From assembly GCA_007693585.1 (NCBI GenBank), contig REDH01000050.1, positions 52,932-116,931 on the forward strand: a stretch of 64,000 nucleotides of DNA, read 5' to 3'. This stretch comes from Deltaproteobacteria bacterium (GTDB taxonomy: Bacteria > Myxococcota_A > Bradymonadia > REDH01). Positions 37,872 to 46,452 of the stretch are shown one piece after another (position 1 is the first letter of the stretch; each line of letters starts with the position of its first letter). The notes under the pieces are model-generated. The model was not told the DNA's origin and did not search any database. It saw only the letters and a program-made list of their open reading frames with translations. The translations under genes and the position numbers were made by a program.

Positions 37872-40461
37872 GGTCTGATCCCTCGCTTGCCTGGTCTGCG
37901 GGGCGCTCCTGTGCGGGCTCGTTGTCGGACTCGCCGTCCCTGTCTTCGTGCGCGTCGGAGTCCGGTCCGGATGACGGAGACGGCGTGGGCCTCCTCTGTG
38001 CCCGGAGTTGCTGGCTCTTTCGCGCGTCGGGATACTCCGGCCGATGGTGGTGGAAGGCGGAGAGCCTGGCGATGAAGGCCTGCGCGATCAGGTTGAGGTC
38101 TCTCAGGGTGAGGTCGCACTCCTCGAGCTGCCCGTCGCTGAAGGCCCGGTTGATCATTCTGTTGACGAGCTGAGTGATTCGATCGCGCGATTTCTCCGGC
38201 AGCGTGCGCGAGGCGGCTTCGATACCATCGGCCAGGAGGCAGATGGCTGTCTCGCGCGACTGGGGACGCGGGCCCGGGTACCGGAATTCGTGCTCGTCGA
38301 CATCGCCTTCGCTCTCCTCGCGCGCTCGGTTGTAGAAGAACTCGATGAGGCTGGTGCCGTGGTGTTCGCGGATGAAGTCGATGATTTCGGGGGGGAGACG
38401 GTGCTGGCGGGCCAGTTCGACGCCGTCCTTGACGTGGGCCTTGATGATCAGGGAGCTCATGTGGGGCTTGAGGCGGTCGTGCGGGTTGTTTCCCTTCTCC
38501 TGATTCTCTGCGAAGTACTTCGGGTTCTTGGCCTTTCCGATGTCGTGGAAGTAGGAACCGACCCTGCCGAGCAGTGGATTGGCCCCGACGGCTTCGCATG
38601 CGGCCTCGACGAGTTGCCCGACCATCATGCTGTGGTGGTAGCTTCCGGGTGCATGGAGGATGAGTTCGCGTAGCGCGGGATGGTTGAGGTTGGCCAGTTC
38701 GAGGAGCTTGAAGCTGGTGGTGTAGTCGAAGAGTTCCTCGAAGAGGGGCATGAGCATGAAGACGAGGAGGGCGCTCAGCACGCCGGAGAGCAGTGCCATG
38801 AGGGCGACGACGAAGATCTCCGTGCCGGCGAGGCTGGCGAGCAGGAACCCGATCCCGAGGGCGACGCCGGCCATGGTCACTCCGACGATGAGGCCTGCCT
38901 TCATGACCTCGGTGCGGCTCTGGGTCGCGCCGACGGAGCTCGTGCCCACGATCGAGGCGACGAGGGAGAACAGGACCCAGGTCAGGTCGAACTGGAACAG
39001 CACGCCGATGAGCAGTCCGTAGAGGATCGAGTAGACGAGCGCGTTTTCGGCCGAGGTCAGGAGCCGGACGACCATCGCCCCGGTGGCGAAGGGAACGAGG
39101 ACGAAGAGGGCTTCGGCGGGAAGCGTAACCCCGGCTTCGACGATCAGCTCGACGACGAAGATGGCAGCCCGTGTCGCCGCGAGGTGCAGCACGAGCAGCG
39201 TACCCATCATGAGAAGGTCTCGCGAACGCTGGCTGAAGAAGGCGAGATGCTGCAGGGAGAACCGGACGAGCGGCAGCGTGATGAGGAGTACGACGAGGGC
39301 GAGGCCGAGGAGAGGCCAGAGGGAGGGCGGTTCGTCTTCGGCGCTTGCCTCCATGGCGAACGCGATGGCGACGGTTTCTTCGGTGACGACGCGTCCTGCA
39401 TCGAGAATGATCTGGCCTCTTCGGAACTGTTGGACCTGGGTGCTTGCGCTGACGGCCTCGGCGGCCGCATTGCGGCGCGCGGCGGTCTCCGTTTCGTTGT
39501 GCCGGGTGTTGGGTTGCACGAGGGCCTGGGCGATCGCGAGCAGTGCCTCGCGGAGGTTCGTGCTGGCGAGGCCCCCTTCGAGAGCGGCCTGTCGTTCGAG
39601 GTAGGGGAGGACGTCCTGAACGCTGAGGAAGGCGTCGAAATCCCGGACGCGGCTTTCGCGCTGGAGCCCGTCGCGCGTGAGGATTCGGAGCTGGATGCCC
39701 GCACCGCTCTCGGCCTCGAGGACGCGCCTGTCGTCGACGATTCGTCGGTCGAGGGTCGTCCCGAGGATTCGCCTCAGCGCCATTTCGGCATCGTGAGAGA
39801 AGCCTTCCTGCGCCAGCGCGGCGAGGGCCTCGGGAGGAACGCTTCGCTGGAGTTGACGGATGAACTCCTCGAAGGCGCTCTCGGACGCGACGAGCTCCAC
39901 CCTGTCGTCTGCGGGCAGATGACGCAGGACTTCGGACCATGCCTCGGGAGCGCGCAACACGCTCTGGAGGCGGCGCTCCATGGTCTCGTCATCGACGGTG
40001 GGTGGGGGTGTGGTGTCCTCATCGTCCGCCGCGTCGGCCAGCATCTGCTCGTGCTCGCGGCGCAGCGCCTCCTGCCCCAGGCGGGCGCGCATGGCCTGGA
40101 ACGCTCGGCTGACGCGTTCGGTGACGAGGTCGATGCGCTCGGCCTCGAAATCCCAGACGGGCAGGACGGAGTCCATGGCGGCGGACCGGGCCTGTTCGAG
40201 CTGGGTGTTGTCCACCCGCTCCCATCGGAAGTCGTGGCTTGCGATCAGGGGGCGACGGAGGACGGTGCCGATGTCGTCCTGGTCGAGGTGTTCGACGGGG
40301 CGTTCGCCGCCGGCCTGGAGTACGGACACCACGGCGACGATGAACAGGGTGAACAGCAGGATCCGCCCCACTCGGGACTCTGTGATCCACCGGACGAGCG
40401 ATGGTCGTGCGGCGTGGTCCCTGTGTGTGGCGGACTCCATCCAGGTTCGGAACCTGCTCAT
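37768..40461 (-). CDS. pgpH: 7TM-HD family c-di-AMP phosphodiesterase-like protein
   Basis: The protein resembles PgpH, which hydrolyses cyclic di-AMP. It has 897 residues. An N-terminal membrane helix (about 34-52) leads to a large extracytoplasmic 7TMR-HDED domain to about 360. Seven membrane helices (about 385-585) follow, then a cytoplasmic HD domain: HAPGSYHHSMMVGQL, GSYFHDIGKAKNP and IREHHGTSLIEFFY. The C-terminal 70 residues are acidic and low in complexity, and the last 35 are encoded in the ybeY overlap. It starts at ATG 40461, overlapping the phoH stop by 4 bp. Substrate assignment is by family. Confidence 0.93.
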   Translation of the reverse strand: MSRFRTWMESATHRDHAARPSLVRWITESRVGRILLFTLFIVAVVSVLQAGGERPVEHLDQDDIGTVLRRPLIASHDFRWERVDNTQLEQARSAAMDSVLPVWDFEAERIDLVTERVSRAFQAMRARLGQEALRREHEQMLADAADDEDTTPPPTVDDETMERRLQSVLRAPEAWSEVLRHLPADDRVELVASESAFEEFIRQLQRSVPPEALAALAQEGFSHDAEMALRRILGTTLDRRIVDDRRVLEAESGAGIQLRILTRDGLQRESRVRDFDAFLSVQDVLPYLERQAALEGGLASTNLREALLAIAQALVQPNTRHNETETAARRNAAAEAVSASTQVQQFRRGQIILDAGRVVTEETVAIAFAMEASAEDEPPSLWPLLGLALVVLLITLPLVRFSLQHLAFFSQRSRDLLMMGTLLVLHLAATRAAIFVVELIVEAGVTLPAEALFVLVPFATGAMVVRLLTSAENALVYSILYGLLIGVLFQFDLTWVLFSLVASIVGTSSVGATQSRTEVMKAGLIVGVTMAGVALGIGFLLASLAGTEIFVVALMALLSGVLSALLVFMLMPLFEELFDYTTSFKLLELANLNHPALRELILHAPGSYHHSMMVGQLVEAACEAVGANPLLGRVGSYFHDIGKAKNPKYFAENQEKGNNPHDRLKPHMSSLIIKAHVKDGVELARQHRLPPEIIDFIREHHGTSLIEFFYNRAREESEGDVDEHEFRYPGPRPQSRETAICLLADGIEAASRTLPEKSRDRITQLVNRMINRAFSDGQLEECDLTLRDLNLIAQAFIARLSAFHHHRPEYPDARKSQQLRAQRRPTPSPSSGPDSDAHEDRDGESDNEPAQERPADQASEGSDHDRTAGGDDTTGADPDGSGTSDTESDVPLRRLGV

Positions 40462-41450
40462 GTCCGTGGCTCCTGTGGAGCGGCGGTGGCCTCGCGTTCG
40501 GCGTCGTCGCGCTCGTAGGCGGCGATGATCCGCCTGACGAGGGGGTGGCGGACGACGTCCCGTTCGGAGAACCGGTGCACCCCGACCCCCTTTTCCTGGT
40601 GGAGGATGCGCACGGCGTGGTCGAGTCCGCTGTCGGTCTTCCGGGCGAGGTCGACCTGCGTCACGTCTCCGGTGATGACGGTCCGCGATCCGAAGCCGAG
40701 CCGGGTCAGGAACATCTTCATCTGTTCGCGGGTGGCGTTCTGCGCTTCGTCGAGGATGACGAAGGCGTCGTTGAGCGTGCGTCCGCGCATGAAGGCGAGC
40801 GGCGCCACCTCGATGATGCCCCGCTCGGTGAACTGCACGATGCGGTCGTAGTCCATCATCTCGTTGAGTGCGTCGTGAAGCGGGCGGAGATACGGGCTGA
40901 CCTTCTCGGCGAGATCTCCAGGCAGGAAACCGAGCTTCTCGCCGGCTTCCACGGCGGGCCGGGTCAGGATGATTCGCTGGACTCTCCTCGTGTTGAGCGA
41001 GGCGATGGCCATGGCCATCGCGAGGTAGGTCTTTCCGGTGCCTGCAGGGCCGATGCCGAAGACGATGTCATGCCCGCGGATGCATTCGATGTAGCGCTTC
41101 TGCCCGATGGTCTTCGGGGTGATGGTCTTGCCCAGAGGCGCCTTGAGGACGGTGTCCATGAGGACGGACTCCACATCGGCGTCGGGTTCGTCCCGGAGCA
41201 TCTGGGCCGTTCGGACGACATCCTCGGAACGGATGGATCGTCCCTGCTCGGCGAGCCGGTAGAGCTGGAGAAGGGCGTCGCGGGCGAGCGCGCTGTCCAG
41301 CGGGTCGCCCTCGATGCGGATCCGCGTGCCGCGTACATGGATGTCGACGGTCAGTTCGCTCCCGAGGAGTCGAAGGTACTCGTCACGATGCCCGTAGAGT
41401 TGACGGGCGATGCCTTCATCTTCAAGTTCGAGGATCTCGGCGTGAGCCAT
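40458..41450 (-). CDS. phoH: PhoH-like ATPase
   Basis: PhoH-family proteins are cytoplasmic ATPases of uncertain role linked to RNA metabolism. The start is ATG 41450 (MAHAEILELEDEG), with GGAGG upstream; the open frame extends to 41630 without homology. The 330 residues have a KH-like N-terminal domain and the PhoH core: GPAGTGKTYLAMAMA (Walker A), ILTRPAVEAGEKLGFLPGD, LNDAFVILDEAQNAT (Walker B) and TRLGFGSRTVITGD. It is first in the phoH-pgpH-ybeY cluster and divergent from mazG. Confidence 0.96.
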   Translation of the reverse strand: MAHAEILELEDEGIARQLYGHRDEYLRLLGSELTVDIHVRGTRIRIEGDPLDSALARDALLQLYRLAEQGRSIRSEDVVRTAQMLRDEPDADVESVLMDTVLKAPLGKTITPKTIGQKRYIECIRGHDIVFGIGPAGTGKTYLAMAMAIASLNTRRVQRIILTRPAVEAGEKLGFLPGDLAEKVSPYLRPLHDALNEMMDYDRIVQFTERGIIEVAPLAFMRGRTLNDAFVILDEAQNATREQMKMFLTRLGFGSRTVITGDVTQVDLARKTDSGLDHAVRILHQEKGVGVHRFSERDVVRHPLVRRIIAAYERDDAEREATAAPQEPRT

Positions 41451-41516
41451 GGGCCTCCGTGCAGCGCGCCGTGAGGATGCCGGCGCGGGGCGGCGACACC
41501 ACGCCACGACCCTAAA

Positions 41517-41528
41517 CGCGTCGACGCG
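41517..41528. other. Perfect 12-bp palindrome in the phoH-mazG divergent region
   Basis: CGCGTCGACGCG is a perfect palindrome midway between two divergent start codons (160 bp apart). It may be an operator, but nothing in the window names a binding protein. Confidence 0.3.
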
Positions 41529-41610
41529 GAATGGAAAGCGCGGGATTGCGCCGTTCGGGGTTCGCCGTCGGGGGAGTCCGGGGGGCGGGACCATCGAGAC
41601 GGAGGAGCGA

Positions 41611-42426
41611 ATGAGCGACGAGCCCGACATCAGTGTGTTTGCCGAGACGGTGGCTCGGCTCAGGGCCCCGGGTGGCTGTCCCTGGGACAGGGCGCAGACG
41701 CATTCGAGTCTGGCACGTTACCTGGTCGAGGAGACCCACGAGTGCGTCGATGCCATCGCTTCGGGCGAGGATGACGCACTGCGCGACGAGCTGGGAGACG
41801 TGCTCCTTCAGGTCGTGTTGCACAGCCGGATCGCGGAGGAGCGTGGCGCGTTCGGGCTCCAGGACGTCATCGACGGGGTGAACCGGAAGATGATTCGTCG
41901 TCATCCGCACGTGTTCGGCGAGGCGACCGCGGACTCCCCCGAGGAGGTGTCGCAGCTCTGGGAGGAGGCGAAGCGGGCGGAGCGGGCGACCGGCGGTGCG
42001 GAGGATGGTGCGGAGGATGGTCCGTTGGCGGCGCGGCTGGACCGCCTGTCCCGCGGGCTTCCGCCGTTGGCGAGAGCGGAGCGGGTGGCTGCCGCGGCGG
42101 CGGTGGCGGGGTTCGACTGGGACGGGGCTGCGGCGGTCATCGAGAAGGTGCGGGAAGAGATCATGGAGGTGGTCGAGGCGCTCGATCGGGGGACTCGGGA
42201 GGACGTGGAGGAGGAGATCGGGGATCTGCTTTTCGCGGTGGTGAGTCTGGCGCGGCATGCGGACGTGTCGGCGGACCGGGCGTTGCGTCGTGCGTTGCGC
42301 AAGTTCGAGGGTCGGGTGAGGCGGGTGGAGGCGCTCGCTCGCGAGGAGGGGGCCGGGTTGTTGGCGCTGGGTGCGGATGCACTGGATGCGCTGTGGGAGC
42401 GTGTGGCGCGCGGGGGGCGTTCGTGA
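41611..42426 (+). CDS. mazG: Nucleoside triphosphate pyrophosphohydrolase MazG
   Basis: MazG hydrolyses NTPs/dNTPs to monophosphates and is a housecleaning enzyme. The start is ATG 41611, with GGAGG 5-8 bp upstream, giving 271 residues. It has two MazG repeats: GGCPWDRAQTHSSLARYLVEE with DELGDVLLQV, and VREEIMEVVEAL with EEIGDLLFAVV. These carry the EExxE/ExxD metal motifs. The length agrees with the E. coli enzyme (263). Confidence 0.95.
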   Translation: MSDEPDISVFAETVARLRAPGGCPWDRAQTHSSLARYLVEETHECVDAIASGEDDALRDELGDVLLQVVLHSRIAEERGAFGLQDVIDGVNRKMIRRHPHVFGEATADSPEEVSQLWEEAKRAERATGGAEDGAEDGPLAARLDRLSRGLPPLARAERVAAAAAVAGFDWDGAAAVIEKVREEIMEVVEALDRGTREDVEEEIGDLLFAVVSLARHADVSADRALRRALRKFEGRVRRVEALAREEGAGLLALGADALDALWERVARGGRS

Positions 42427-42601
42427 GTTCGGTGGATTGACGCCGCGCGGGTGCACGAGTAGGTGGGGGGTGTGATCCGGAGCGGCGCGGAGGGCGAGCG
42501 AGGGGAGGGCGGGGCGCGCGAGCGTGATATCGGCGTGGCTACCGGGGCAGTGGGTGGATCGGGTGTCCGGCGACAAGGTCGGGAGCAGGACAGGAGAGGT
42601 C

Positions 42602-44101
42602 ATGGGCATGTGGAGTCGCGGCGTGGGTCTGGTCGTGCTCGGGTTCGTCCTGCTTGTCGTCCCCGCGTCGGGTGCGTTCGGCGAAGAGGGAGGGCAACAG
42701 GAGGACCCGGAAGGGCTGGACCTCAGTGAAGAGGAGCGTCTCGAGCGGGCGCGCGCTGCGTTCGCCAGGGGGCGGGCGGCGTACATCGAGGCGCGCTATG
42801 CGGAGGCGATCGGGCACTGGGAGACGGCCAACTCCATTCTTCCGAATCCGAGGCTCTACCTCTTCATCGGGCAGGCGTGGGCGAACCAGGACAACTATCG
42901 GGAGGCGATTCGCTTCTACCGACGGTTTGCGCAGAGCAGCAGCGAGGCGGAGGCGGAGATTCGGGAGGAGTTGGCGGAGCTGGTGGCGCAGGCCAGGCGT
43001 CGCAGTGTGTTCGAGGCGTCCCTGGGCGTGGAGAGCGGGGTGGCGCGTGCGCTGGGCAGCCAGCCCCCCCCGCGGAGCATGCGGCGTTACGAGCTGGGGA
43101 CGACGATGCGCGATGTGCCTGTTCAGATCCGTTCGGTGCCGAGCGGGGCGACGGTGTACATCGACGATGCGACCCTGGGTCCGGTGGGGGTCACGCCGCT
43201 CGACACGCGGCTCTTCACGGGGAATCACCTGATCATCGTGGAGCGGGAGCACCATGTGACCCAGCGGCGGGTGGTGCCGGTGACGGTGCCGCGGTCGGGG
43301 GAGTCGATTCCGCTGGTGCGCTTCGATCTCGAGCGGGAGCAGGTGCCGGTGCGGGTGTCGGTGGATCCCATCACGGCGGGGGTGACGTTCGTGGGCGAGG
43401 CGGGTGTGCGGCGCGACCTTGGGGTGGGGGGATGGGAGGGCATGTTGCCGGCGGGCAGCGGGACGTTCATCATCCAGCAGGGGGGGACCGATCGTCGGGA
43501 GGAGCAGGTGCTGTCGCCGCCGGAGGACGGGGATGTGCTCGAGATGACGCTGCATCTGGACCCGTCGCGTGCGGGGCGGTCGGCGCTGGCCCTCGGGACG
43601 CTCCGGGTCCGCGCGGAGTCGATCGACGGGGAGGTGTTCATCAACAACCGGCGGATGGGGCGGTCTCCCGGTGAGTTCGAGGAGCGTCTGGCCCCTGGGT
43701 CGCATGTGGTCTCCGTGCGGCTGGATGGTCATCAGACGTGGTCGCAGACGGTTCGGGTGAGCGCGGACGAGTCCCAGACGCTGGTGACGCCGCAGCGCCT
43801 CGAGCGGCTGCGTCTGGCGCCGACGTGGCCCGGGTGGGTGATGACGGGCCTCGGGGTGGGGGCGGCCGGTGCGGGTGCGGGGTTGTTCCTGACGGCGGAC
43901 GAGGACGCATCGGAGCGCGATCTCGGGCTGTACGGCATGATCGGTGGCGGAGCTCTGGTGGCGGGTGGCGTGGTGTGGCTGGCGGTTGCCGGCGCGTCCC
44001 GGGCCCGTGCGCGTGAGCAGGCGGACGGTCGCGAGGGTGTGCGGTTCCTTGCTGTGCCTGTGGTGGGGGGCGGTGCGGTGCTGCTCCAGGGAGGGTTCTG
44101 A
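42602..44101 (+). CDS. TPR/PEGA-domain envelope protein
   Basis: The likely start is ATG 42602, preceded by GGAGAGG, giving 499 residues; the longer frame from 42524 has no signal-like N-terminus. A signal peptide (VGLVVLGFVLLVVPASGAFG) is followed by TPR-like helices (about 35-125, GRAAYIEARYAEAIGHWETA). Two PEGA-type repeats follow: VQIRSVPSGATVYIDDATLGPVGVTP (about 180-225) and LRVRAESIDGEVFINNRRMG (about 345-395). Two C-terminal membrane helices (about 415-460) end the protein. PEGA domains occur in myxobacterial surface proteins. It begins a five-gene overlapping operon. Confidence 0.8.
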   Translation: MGMWSRGVGLVVLGFVLLVVPASGAFGEEGGQQEDPEGLDLSEEERLERARAAFARGRAAYIEARYAEAIGHWETANSILPNPRLYLFIGQAWANQDNYREAIRFYRRFAQSSSEAEAEIREELAELVAQARRRSVFEASLGVESGVARALGSQPPPRSMRRYELGTTMRDVPVQIRSVPSGATVYIDDATLGPVGVTPLDTRLFTGNHLIIVEREHHVTQRRVVPVTVPRSGESIPLVRFDLEREQVPVRVSVDPITAGVTFVGEAGVRRDLGVGGWEGMLPAGSGTFIIQQGGTDRREEQVLSPPEDGDVLEMTLHLDPSRAGRSALALGTLRVRAESIDGEVFINNRRMGRSPGEFEERLAPGSHVVSVRLDGHQTWSQTVRVSADESQTLVTPQRLERLRLAPTWPGWVMTGLGVGAAGAGAGLFLTADEDASERDLGLYGMIGGGALVAGGVVWLAVAGASRARAREQADGREGVRFLAVPVVGGGAVLLQGGF

Positions 44102-44601
44102 TGGCTCGACGTGCGGTTCCGGCCGAGGCGCCGCGCAATCCCCGGGAGGCTTGCGCGGACGAGACGGTGCTGTTCGAGGGAGCGTCGGATGCGGTGTTGG
44201 GCGGGACCTTTGCCGGCGCGCTTCGGGGCCGGCTGGCGGAGGGAGAGTCCGTGCGGGCGTGGAGCTTCGCGTCGCCGACGGATGCGCGCCTGGTGATCGA
44301 GGTGGCCGACGCCGGCCGGGAGCGCGTGCTCTGGATGGAGTGCGGGATGGCGTTCGGGGCCGGGGTGCGCGAGGCGGAGGTGGCGATGGCGGTGCTTGCG
44401 GAGTTCCTGCACGACCGGCTGGCGGACCACCTTGCGCAGGAGCGCTGGCCGCCGCCCCACCTCGACTTCAAGGAGTACGAGCATGGGGAGTGGACGGTGT
44501 ACTTCCGGGGTCAGGAGCACAACGAGGCGCTGGACCACCTGGCTGACGAATGGCTGCGCAGGCACGGGGACGGGCCTCTGTCGGACGGGGGAGATTCGTG
44601 A
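44101..44601 (+). CDS. Uncharacterised 166-residue soluble protein
   Basis: No family was recognised. The start ATG 44101 overlaps the previous stop as TGATG, and the next gene starts immediately after this stop, so it is part of the operon. The protein has no signal peptide or membrane helix. The sequence looks like an alpha/beta fold, with strands SVRAWSFAS and RLVIEVADAG, a helix VAMAVLAEFLHDRLAD, then DFKEYEHGEWTVYFRG and a terminal helix HLADEWLRRHG. Coding character (strong GC third positions) supports a real gene. Confidence 0.65.
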   Translation: MARRAVPAEAPRNPREACADETVLFEGASDAVLGGTFAGALRGRLAEGESVRAWSFASPTDARLVIEVADAGRERVLWMECGMAFGAGVREAEVAMAVLAEFLHDRLADHLAQERWPPPHLDFKEYEHGEWTVYFRGQEHNEALDHLADEWLRRHGDGPLSDGGDS

Positions 44602-45243
44602 ATGTCGACCGGCTCTCCCTCCGCGGCGCATGATCGTCCGGCACCGATCCTCGTTCCGCTGACGGAGGATCCGCGCCCGACGTTGCCGATCGGTCTGGTC
44701 ACGGTCGTGTACGGCGTGATGGCGGCGGGCAGCGTGGCGTGGTCGGTGCTGGTTCAGGACAGGCATCCACTGCTGCTGGGGGACGGTCAGGGGACCGGGT
44801 GGTGGGTGGGGGTGCTGATCGGCCTGCTCCTCGGGGCCGTGACGGTGATGCTGTCGCGGGTGGGCGAGCGTCATCTCCGCTCGCTGGAGCGGTTGTCGCG
44901 GTTCCTGCGCGAGGCGGTACGCGGGCTGTCGCCGGTGGCGCTGGTGTGGCTGGGCGTGCTCTCGGCGACGGCGGAGGAGCTTCTCTTCCGGGGGGTGCTG
45001 CTGGAGTCCATGGGGCTGCTGGGGTCGTCGCTCCTGTTCGCGGTGGTTCACATCGGTCCGAGGGGTGCTCGGCTGGCGTGGATGATCTTCGCGCTGATCA
45101 TGGGGCTACTCCTCGGGCTGCTCACGCACTACACGGGAAGTCTGCTGGGTGCGGTCGTGGCCCATGCCTTCATCAACACCATCAACCTTCTTCGTCTGGG
45201 CGCCAGGCCCATCCCCGCCGCCGATGCCGCCGATCTCCACTGA
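44602..45243 (+). CDS. CPBP-family intramembrane metalloprotease
   Basis: The family (CAAX prenyl protease 2/bacteriocin-processing) contains membrane-embedded metalloproteases. The 213-residue protein has about six hydrophobic segments and the motifs TAEELLFRGVLLES (EExxxR), FAVVHIG (His), and VVAHAFINT (His plus Asn). It starts directly after the previous stop. The target may be a membrane protein encoded in the same operon, by context only. Confidence 0.88.
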   Translation: MSTGSPSAAHDRPAPILVPLTEDPRPTLPIGLVTVVYGVMAAGSVAWSVLVQDRHPLLLGDGQGTGWWVGVLIGLLLGAVTVMLSRVGERHLRSLERLSRFLREAVRGLSPVALVWLGVLSATAEELLFRGVLLESMGLLGSSLLFAVVHIGPRGARLAWMIFALIMGLLLGLLTHYTGSLLGAVVAHAFINTINLLRLGARPIPAADAADLH

Positions 45244-45475
45244 GGCCCTCACCGCGTTCGTCCTGACGGTCGACCGTGCGGCGATGGCCTATCTCATCCC
45301 CATCACGCTGCTGTTCAGCACCGCCGCCACGGCGTTGCTGAGCCGTCGTCGCAGGTGGCTCGAGATGGTGGCGATCTTCGTGCTGAGCCTGGTCCTGTTC
45401 TCGATGCTGCTGCTGCTGTTGTTCAACGGGCTGCTGGATCGTCCGATCGTGCGTCTGGAGGTGATCCGGGCATGA
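45224..45475 (+). CDS. Small two-helix membrane protein
   Basis: An 83-residue frame starting at ATG 45224 overlaps the CPBP gene by 20 bp and its stop overlaps the next ATG (ATGA). Two hydrophobic helices are visible, about 18-36 (AAMAYLIPITLLFSTAATAL) and 47-70 (EMVAIFVLSLVLFSMLLLLLF), separated by RRRRW. Such proteins are often accessory subunits. I recognise no family. Confidence 0.6.
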   Translation: MPPISTEALTAFVLTVDRAAMAYLIPITLLFSTAATALLSRRRRWLEMVAIFVLSLVLFSMLLLLLFNGLLDRPIVRLEVIRA

Positions 45476-46392
45476 CGGTACGGCGTGCACGTCGGGTGGA
45501 GACGCTGGCGCTTGCGCTGGAGCGGGCGGTGGCGGACTTCGACGCGGCTGCCGCGCTGGAGCGGGATCCGCTTGGCGTGGTCCGGCCGTATGCGCCGGAG
45601 GAGCGGCCGGTGGTGGCGCATGTGACGGCGTGCCTGGCCTACGGCGCCGTGTCCCAGATTCGGCGTGCGGTGGGGGAGGTGCTCCGGGTGCTGGGGCCTT
45701 CGCCTCGAGAGGCGGTGCGGTCCTGGGTTCCGGGTCGTTTCGCAACGTTGCGACCGGGCTTCGTGTACCGGATGACGCGCGCGGAGGATGTGGATGCGCT
45801 GCTGGTGGCGCTGGGAAGTCAGCTTCGGCGGCACGGCACCCTCGAGGCGGCGTTCGGGGCGGCGGCGGATGCTGCGGGGGTGCCTGCGTGCGGTGCTGGG
45901 GATGCGCGTGCGCCGCTCACGGCGTGGGTGGCGGCCCTGCGGGCGGAGATGCCTGCGGGGGCGGGGCGTGGGGCGCGGTACCTGACGCCTGACCCGGCGA
46001 CGGGTTCGGCGGCGAAGCGGTGGCACCTGATGCTGCGCTGGCTGGTGCGTCCGGAGGACGGGATGGATCTCGGCGCATGGACGGTGCTCCGGCCATCGCA
46101 GCTTCTGCTGCCGCTGGACACGCACACCGCGCGGCTGGTGCACTCGCTCGGGCTCAGTGATCGGCGGACGGCGGACTACCGCATGGCGCGGGAGGCGACC
46201 GATCGGTTGCTCGAGGTGGATCCGGCCGACCCGGTGCGGTTCGACATGCCCCTGTGTCATCTGGGGATGTCGGGCAGTTGCCTGCATCGGTATGCGCCGG
46301 CGATCTGCCCGGCGTGTCCGCTGGCGGGGACCTGCCGCTGGACGGTGCGTCGTCGTCGCATGTCTTTTCCCCCGTGCGGAAACGGACTATAG
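45472..46392 (+). CDS. TIGR02757/DUF2400 family protein
   Basis: The 306-residue protein starts at ATG 45472, overlapping the previous stop by 4 bp. It matches the TIGR02757/DUF2400 type: a helical HhH-GPD-like region (about 70-245, with RPSQLLLPLDTHTARL and MLRWLVR). The C-terminal FDMPLCHLGMSGSC...CPACPLAGTC has five Cys spaced like an iron-sulfur cluster site in endonuclease III relatives. The function of this family is not established; a DNA-repair-like fold is suggested. It ends the operon, and a GGCACG/CGTGCC hairpin (46398-46421) follows. Confidence 0.82.
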   Translation: MTVRRARRVETLALALERAVADFDAAAALERDPLGVVRPYAPEERPVVAHVTACLAYGAVSQIRRAVGEVLRVLGPSPREAVRSWVPGRFATLRPGFVYRMTRAEDVDALLVALGSQLRRHGTLEAAFGAAADAAGVPACGAGDARAPLTAWVAALRAEMPAGAGRGARYLTPDPATGSAAKRWHLMLRWLVRPEDGMDLGAWTVLRPSQLLLPLDTHTARLVHSLGLSDRRTADYRMAREATDRLLEVDPADPVRFDMPLCHLGMSGSCLHRYAPAICPACPLAGTCRWTVRRRRMSFPPCGNGL

Positions 46393-46452
46393 CGCCGGGC
46401 ACGGGACGGCGGGATCGTGCCTGCGCTCCGGCTGCAAGGAAGGAGAAGAAGG

